Shown here: positions 6,238 through 10,474 of the stretch, one piece after another
How positions within the stretch are numbered: position 1 is the stretch's first letter
How the letters are laid out: each line of letters starts with the position of its first letter
Source of the DNA: an uncultured Acidobacteriota bacterium
GTDB lineage: Bacteria > Acidobacteriota > Terriglobia > Terriglobales > Acidobacteriaceae
Assembly (NCBI GenBank): GCA_903832475.1
Contig: CAILBQ010000135.1
Span: 1-10,474 of the forward strand
Direction: 5' to 3'
Length of the DNA stretch: 10,474 nucleotides
The notes under the pieces: generated by a model
What the model was told of the DNA's origin: nothing
Databases searched by the model: none
What the model saw: only the letters and a program-made list of their open reading frames with translations
Translations under genes and position numbers: made by a program

Positions 6238-7209
6238 CTATTTGAGTTCGCTGTTCAGCACGCTGGCCAGTCTTGCTCCGGCCAGTGCAACCCTCTGCCT
6301 TGCATCGGCAAGCGCCAGCGTTGCATACGGAGAGCCAGCAGGGATGGTGTAGGGTGTGCTTGGCTTGGTCAGTGGGCCGATGGGCGCGGTGTAGGCATCC
6401 TTCTGGGCCATCGCGGAGCTTTCATTGACCCAGTCCTGTTCGGTGAGGTCCTTGACCGCTGCCGGGTCTGCGGTGGGCAGGCTGGCGAAGGCGTTCACCG
6501 CCAACTGATAATTCTTGGTGTCGCCCACGCCGAGAAGAGCGTCCCAGTAGCCATGCAGATCGGGAATCGGCCCGGTGAGCGCAACGCCATTGCCGCCAGC
6601 GTCGCCGCGTGGAGCATCCTTGGTCACGCGTTCCGTGCAGTGCAGGGGCTGGTGGACGTCTCCGGTAAGGTGCATCAACCACACCAGGTCATATGACTTC
6701 AAAGCATCGGGCTCGTTTGAGGCGAGCGCCGCACGCAGCGCCTGGATTTGCGTCATGGCATTGGGCGCCGGGATGGCGGGCAGTTTGGAGCCGTCGGGCG
6801 AGAACGGCACATCCACGAAATGCCAGTAATCATGCTGTGTCTTGTCGGAGTAGCCGATGTTGGCAGTCGCGGCCATCGTATGGGGCGGGATATCTCCGTC
6901 TTGCCGGTAACCGCTGGTGTTGGCCCGAATCTCATCCGGCCAGGTAGCCGCCATGGCAAAGATCAATCGGTTCTGCAACGCCGGATCGGTTCCCGCCTTG
7001 ATGTAGCCCTTCCACACGTTGAAATTGGGATTAAGCGCGAGCAATTGCATGACTCTTGCTTGCTTGTCTGGCGTGAGCTGGTCGTAGGCAACGTAGGCCA
7101 CGGTCATGTGGCCAATGGAATTCCACGCACCAGCATTGGGCAGGAGCAGAAGCAGGCTTACCACAAGAGCGGCAAACGACCTCAGATCGAAATGCATCCA
7201 CCTCGTCAT
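6238..7209 (-). CDS. Secreted S1/P1-type zinc nuclease
   Basis: This is a 323-residue exported nuclease of the S1/P1 family, trinuclear-zinc enzymes that cut single-stranded DNA and RNA to 5'-nucleotides. Residues 1-28 are a signal peptide ending AGA. Cleavage leaves Trp29 as the new N-terminus, exactly as required because this Trp ligates zinc. The remaining ligands are visible: His34 (WNSIGH), Asp92 (WPDEIR), His130 (YWHFVD), His180-Asp184-His190 (HLTGDVHQPLH), then His219 and Asp223 (LHGYWD). The spacings H-4-D-6-H and H-4-D match P1 nuclease, and a GGN follows at 205-207. The start is ATG 7209, with AAGGAG 6 nt upstream; a TTG at 7233 would add eight residues before the signal. The protein would act in the periplasm or outside, probably scavenging phosphate or nucleosides (inference). 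It is divergent from the S10 peptidase gene. Confidence 0.93.
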   Translation of the reverse strand: MTRWMHFDLRSFAALVVSLLLLLPNAGAWNSIGHMTVAYVAYDQLTPDKQARVMQLLALNPNFNVWKGYIKAGTDPALQNRLIFAMAATWPDEIRANTSGYRQDGDIPPHTMAATANIGYSDKTQHDYWHFVDVPFSPDGSKLPAIPAPNAMTQIQALRAALASNEPDALKSYDLVWLMHLTGDVHQPLHCTERVTKDAPRGDAGGNGVALTGPIPDLHGYWDALLGVGDTKNYQLAVNAFASLPTADPAAVKDLTEQDWVNESSAMAQKDAYTAPIGPLTKPSTPYTIPAGSPYATLALADARQRVALAGARLASVLNSELK

Positions 7210-7215
7210 GGTCTT

Positions 7216-7221
7216 CTCCTT
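7216..7221 (-). promoter_or_regulatory. Ribosome binding site fixing the nuclease start
   Basis: AAGGAG on the minus strand with a 6-nt spacer to ATG 7209 is the strongest ribosome site in the window. It favours this ATG over the upstream in-frame TTG at 7233. Confidence 0.8.
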
Positions 7222-7324
7222 TTCGCCAGGCAATGCGGCGATCGCTTTACAAAGCTTGCGGGGGAACGGTAGCGACGAATTCTACAGGACCGCTGCGAGG
7301 TATGCATCTCCTATTCCATGGCAA

Positions 7325-7365
7325 TGCCGGTGGCCGGCGTGCCGGCAGCTTCGACTAAACCGGCA
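7325..7365. repeat. Cluster of TGCCGG / CCGGCA inverted half-sites
   Basis: TGCCGG occurs at 7325-7330 and 7340-7345; CCGGCA occurs at 7342-7347 and 7360-7365. The outer copies at 7325-7330 and 7342-7347 can form a 6-bp stem around an 11-nt loop, and the copies at 7340-7345 and 7360-7365 form an alternative one. This could be an operator between divergent genes, or chance in GC-rich DNA. Confidence 0.35.
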
Positions 7366-7463
7366 AGGCTGTCATGCTAAACTCGCCATCATCCGGCCAG
7401 AAGAACGCACGATCTCTTCTTGCTCGCGAGGGCGCTGTCACCGTCTTCGCATACGTCACATTT

Positions 7464-9056
7464 ATGGAGTCTTCTATCGTGCCTCTTACACGTTTTCGTT
7501 CTTCCGCACTCGCCGCGTCCCTGTTTTCGTTGAGCTTGCTCGCCGCTTTCGGTCCGGTAGCCACTTCTCAGGAGCGCCGCACCACCACCGAGACCAAGGA
7601 AGACACGTCGAAGGATCTGCCGATCCCGAAGGAAGAGACAGCGGTCACGCAGCATCAGCAGACTATCAACGGACAGGCCATTCACTACACGGCCACGGTG
7701 GGGAATCTGCTCATCAGCAAAGAAGATCACGATCAGAATGAGAAGCCGTATCACAGCGTGTTTTACGTGGCCTACACGCAGGATGGCGCGGACAGCAAGA
7801 CGCGGCCGGTGACGTTCCTCTACAACGGTGGACCGGGGTCGGCAACGATCTGGCTGGAGATGGGCTCGGTTGGGCCGGTGCGGGTGCTGTCGCAAAGCCC
7901 GGAGCCGGCGAATAATCCGCCCTTCTCAGTGGTGCCGAATGAGTACAGCCTGCTGGACAAATCGGATCTGGTGTTCATCGACGCTCCCGGCACCGGCTAC
8001 TCGCATCCGGTGGGGAAGGGAACGGTGAAGGATATTGCCGGAGTGGATGAAGACCTGCGCGCATTCACGAAGTTCATCATCCGCTACATCACGGTGAATC
8101 ATCGCTGGAACTCGCCCAAGTTTCTTTTCGGGGAATCGTACGGGACGACGCGCTCCGCCGGTCTTTCTGCCACGCTGAATGAAGAAGGCGTGCAGTTGAA
8201 TGGGATTGTCCTGTTGTCGTCCATTCTCAATTACAACGCGCGTTCGGCTGGCCTGGATAACAACTACCTGACGGATTTCCCCACCTTCGCGGCCATCGCG
8301 TATTACCACAACAAGGTGCCCAACAAGCCGGCAGATGTGTTGACCTTTGTTCAACAGGCGCGTGAATTTGCGCGCGGGCCATACGCCCAGGCGCTTTATG
8401 CCGGGAACGCCCTCAGCCCGGAAGAGACCGACAAGATTGCCCAGCAGATGAGTGCCTTCATTGGACTTAGTCCGACTTTCATCAAGGAAGCCAACCTTCG
8501 CATTTCAGCGACACGCTTCCGCAAGGAGCTGCTGCGGGACAAGAACATCATCCTGGGACGCTACGATGGTCGCTTTGAAGGCCCGGATGCCGATGCCGCG
8601 GGCGAGAACCCTGGGTATGATCCCTCCGACACGTCGATCACCGGACCTTACATCGCTTCCTTCCACGACTACCTCGAAAAGGAACTGAAGTTCACCTCGC
8701 AGGAGACATATAACAACAGCGGTCCGGGGATCAATGAGAACTGGGACTGGAACCACCGCGCGGCTTCAGGCCAAGGCTATGGACGTGCGCAGCGCATGCC
8801 CTACGTGGCCGGCGACCTGGGGGATACGATTCGCAAGAACCCGCACCTGCACGTGTTCGCGGCGAACGGGGTTTACGATTTGGCCACGCCGTTTACGGCC
8901 ACCGAGTGGGAATTGGCGCACATGGGTACCGATAATAAGATGCGCGGCAATGTGACCTGGGGCTACTATCCGAGCGGGCACATGGTGTATCTCAATGTCG
9001 ATGCGCTGAAGAGTTTTCGGCAGGATCTGGGGAAGTTTTACGACAGCGCGAAGTAG
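7464..9056 (+). CDS. Secreted S10 family serine carboxypeptidase-like peptidase
   Basis: This 530-residue exported alpha/beta-hydrolase belongs to peptidase family S10, whose members remove C-terminal residues from peptides at acidic pH; some relatives are acyltransferases. A signal peptide occupies about residues 1-36 (hydrophobic 14-30). The oxyanion region is LYNGGPGSATIW (119-130), followed by FIDAPGTGYSHPVG (171-184), typical of S10. The catalytic triad is Ser225 (GESYG), Asp472 (YDLATPF) and His506 (SGHMVYL). A long insertion between the serine and aspartate (about 255-440) should form the cap over the active site. Two starts are plausible: ATG 7464 (used here), or GTG 7479, which has GGAG 9 nt upstream and still leaves a complete signal sequence. 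The M20D gene follows 45 nt later in the same direction, so they may act together on peptides, although that gene seems to have its own promoter. Confidence 0.92.
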   Translation: MESSIVPLTRFRSSALAASLFSLSLLAAFGPVATSQERRTTTETKEDTSKDLPIPKEETAVTQHQQTINGQAIHYTATVGNLLISKEDHDQNEKPYHSVFYVAYTQDGADSKTRPVTFLYNGGPGSATIWLEMGSVGPVRVLSQSPEPANNPPFSVVPNEYSLLDKSDLVFIDAPGTGYSHPVGKGTVKDIAGVDEDLRAFTKFIIRYITVNHRWNSPKFLFGESYGTTRSAGLSATLNEEGVQLNGIVLLSSILNYNARSAGLDNNYLTDFPTFAAIAYYHNKVPNKPADVLTFVQQAREFARGPYAQALYAGNALSPEETDKIAQQMSAFIGLSPTFIKEANLRISATRFRKELLRDKNIILGRYDGRFEGPDADAAGENPGYDPSDTSITGPYIASFHDYLEKELKFTSQETYNNSGPGINENWDWNHRAASGQGYGRAQRMPYVAGDLGDTIRKNPHLHVFAANGVYDLATPFTATEWELAHMGTDNKMRGNVTWGYYPSGHMVYLNVDALKSFRQDLGKFYDSAK

Positions 9057-9089
9057 TCGGTTGTGACGGCTGCGCAGTTGGCAGTCGAT

Positions 9090-9095
9090 TACAAT
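9090..9095 (+). promoter_or_regulatory. Candidate -10 box (TACAAT) of the M20D gene
   Basis: TACAAT ends 6 nt before the ATG at 9102, so initiation at the usual distance would fall on the start codon itself. No ribosome site is present. A -35 at standard spacing is not evident. Confidence 0.4.
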
Positions 9096-9101
9096 CCTTC
9101 C

Positions 9102-10448
9102 ATGCCTCGAATCAGTGTGCTTTCTTGTTTTGTCTTTGGTCTTGCATTCCCGGCCTTGTCCCAAGCTCCGTCCGACCTGAAGCAATCGGTCAATGCTCAG
9201 CTTCCTGCCCTGATCGAGACATACAAGGACTTTCACCGAAATCCCGAGCTTTCGCATCATGAGGAACACACCTCGGCCAAGCTGGCGGCTGATTTGCGAA
9301 AACTTGGCTACACGGTCACCGAGCATGTCGGCGTTTACGAGGACGGCGACAAGAAGACGCCGGCATGGGGCATCGTGGCTATCCTCGAGAACGGGCCTGG
9401 GCCGCGGCTGCTGATCCGCTCGGATATGGACGCACTGCCAGTGGAAGAGAAGACCGGCGTTGACTACGCTTCGCACGTGATGTCGGTTAACGCCGAAGGT
9501 CAGCCCAGCCCAGTGATGCATGCGTGCGGTCACGACATTCACATGACGGTTCTGCTGGGCACGGCGAAGGAACTGGTCGAGCACAAATCGCAGTGGCGTG
9601 GCACGGTGATGCTGGTAGGGCAGCCGTCCGAGGAGACCATCGACGGAGCCCGCGCCATGCTGGCCGACCATCTTTATGAGCGCTTTGGCAAGCCGGATTT
9701 CGTTGTTGCCGAACATGACGACCCTAATCACGCGACCGGAGATATCAGCGTCAAGGGAGGACCGCTGCTGGCGAGTTCTACCAGCATTGACGTGGTGATG
9801 CGCGGTGTCGGTACGCATGGGTCGAAGCCCGAGGCGGGCAAGGATCCCATCCTGATGGCGGCCGAGTTTGTGATGCTCGCGCAGACCATCGTGAGCCGCC
9901 AGGTTGATCCGCAGCAACCAGCCGTGCTTACCGTTGGCACCATTCACGGCGGACTTAAGCGCAACATCATCTCAGACCAGGTCACCATGGGACTCACACT
10001 GCGTACCTACTCCGACAAGGTGCGCGACCAGATCATCGCCGCAGTGCGCAAGACGGCTGAAGGAGTGGCCGTGGCCTATGGAATCTCCGCTGACCGTATG
10101 CCTGTCGTTACCGTGAGCAAGACGGAAATCACCCCGGCGACGATCAACGACGTGGTCTTTGCGGAGCGAGTTCGAAAGAGTGCCGTTGCGGCGCTGGGCA
10201 GCGAACATGTCAAGGCCGCCGAGCCGGTCATGGGCAGCGAGGACGTGGGCCAGTTTTCCTTGAACGGCACGATTCCCACGGTCATGTTCCGGCTGGGCGC
10301 ATCCGATCCACAAAAGCTTGCCGACAGCCAAACGACGGGCAAGCCGCTGCCTGGTTTGCATTCTGGATTATTTGCGCCAGTCTATGAGCCGACGCTGCGC
10401 ACTGGAGTTATCAGCATGACTGCCGTCGCCATGGATGTTCTGAAGTGA
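9102..10448 (+). CDS. Secreted M20D family amidohydrolase / metallopeptidase
   Basis: This 448-residue protein is of the M20D family (hippurate hydrolase, N-acyl-amino-acid amidohydrolase, IAA-conjugate hydrolase type). Such enzymes release free amino acids from N-acyl or peptide-like substrates with a two-metal centre. A short signal peptide ends near residue 22 (ALSQA). Metal ligands follow the M20D pattern: Cys142 and His144 (HACGHD), Glu178 (PSEET, with Glu177 the likely general base), His205 and His420 (LHSGLF). LLIRSDMDALPVEEKTG (103-119) is the usual conserved stretch, and the dimerisation lid (about 218-335) contains THGSKPEAGKDPI (238-250). His205 sits in an unusual context, AEHDDPN, where relatives commonly have GLHV-type sequence. 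ATG 9102 is preferred over the in-frame GTG 9063 because it starts directly at the signal peptide. The gene is complete within the window; the last 26 bases hold nothing recognisable. Confidence 0.92.
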   Translation: MPRISVLSCFVFGLAFPALSQAPSDLKQSVNAQLPALIETYKDFHRNPELSHHEEHTSAKLAADLRKLGYTVTEHVGVYEDGDKKTPAWGIVAILENGPGPRLLIRSDMDALPVEEKTGVDYASHVMSVNAEGQPSPVMHACGHDIHMTVLLGTAKELVEHKSQWRGTVMLVGQPSEETIDGARAMLADHLYERFGKPDFVVAEHDDPNHATGDISVKGGPLLASSTSIDVVMRGVGTHGSKPEAGKDPILMAAEFVMLAQTIVSRQVDPQQPAVLTVGTIHGGLKRNIISDQVTMGLTLRTYSDKVRDQIIAAVRKTAEGVAVAYGISADRMPVVTVSKTEITPATINDVVFAERVRKSAVAALGSEHVKAAEPVMGSEDVGQFSLNGTIPTVMFRLGASDPQKLADSQTTGKPLPGLHSGLFAPVYEPTLRTGVISMTAVAMDVLK

Positions 10449-10474
10449 GACTTGCAGCAAAGAAGCCGGCCTGG

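Larger units (their letters stand above)
7210..7463. other. Divergent intergenic region, nuclease / S10 peptidase
   Basis: These 254 bp separate two exported hydrolases and hold no gene I can support. They contain the nuclease ribosome site (7216-7221), a minus-strand TAGAAT (7279-7284) that could be a -10 box, a cluster of TGCCGG/CCGGCA half-sites (7325-7365), and TGCTAAACT (7375-7383) on the plus strand, which could include a -10 box for the S10 gene. Confidence 0.5.

Noticed and set aside
4393..7387. Near-identical 14-mers ATGCTAAAC(G/T)CGCC at 4393-4406 and 7374-7387
   Set aside because: Both lie before plus-strand genes, but one-mismatch 14-mer pairs are expected by chance in 10 kb, and neither has a matching -35.
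9118..9128. Possible lipobox VLSC at the start of the M20D protein
   Set aside because: The cysteine is at residue 9, before rather than after the hydrophobic core; a normal signal peptidase I site (ALSQA) follows at 18-22.
8766..9947. A 393-codon minus-strand frame across the S10 and M20D genes
   Set aside because: It spans two well-supported genes antisense, has basic low-quality composition, and shows no recognisable motif.

Overview
The window looks like a chromosomal segment of an acidobacterium, probably class Terriglobia. It is GC-rich, and the surface beta-propeller lipoprotein, the ECF sigma/RskA-type anti-sigma pair and the density of secreted hydrolases resemble that group. This placement is inferred from protein resemblance only; no rRNA gene is present. 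I see no tRNA, insertion sequence, CRISPR array, phage gene or attachment site. Most of the window is ordinary chromosomal content, and I did not find a clearly new system.

Left part (1-2930). The end of an unidentified plus-strand gene (1-273) converges on, and apparently overlaps, a minus-strand DUF92/VTE6-like membrane protein (131-1072) that uses a TTG start. Divergent from it is a secreted YVTN-type beta-propeller lipoprotein (1188-2789), closed by a strong intrinsic terminator (2845-2874).

Middle (2931-6226). A minus-strand operon encodes an ECF sigma factor and its membrane-anchored anti-sigma factor, coupled by an ATGA overlap. Divergent from this operon are two housekeeping genes: tlyA (rRNA 2'-O-methyltransferase) and nadK (NAD kinase).

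Right part (6238-10448). Three exported hydrolases stand together. An S1/P1 nuclease runs on the minus strand, and an S10 serine carboxypeptidase-like enzyme and an M20D amidohydrolase run on the plus strand. Together they could let the cell degrade external nucleic acids, peptides and acylated amino acids, but that shared role is inferred only from adjacency and signal peptides.

The features most worth checking are the antisense overlap of two gene ends at 131-273 and the -10-like hexamers sitting 6-12 nt before the starts of tlyA, nadK and the M20 gene, which suggest leaderless or near-leaderless transcripts. Also of interest are a four-cysteine loop in the propeller lipoprotein and a GC-rich nest of TGCCGG/CCGGCA half-sites between the divergent nuclease and carboxypeptidase genes.
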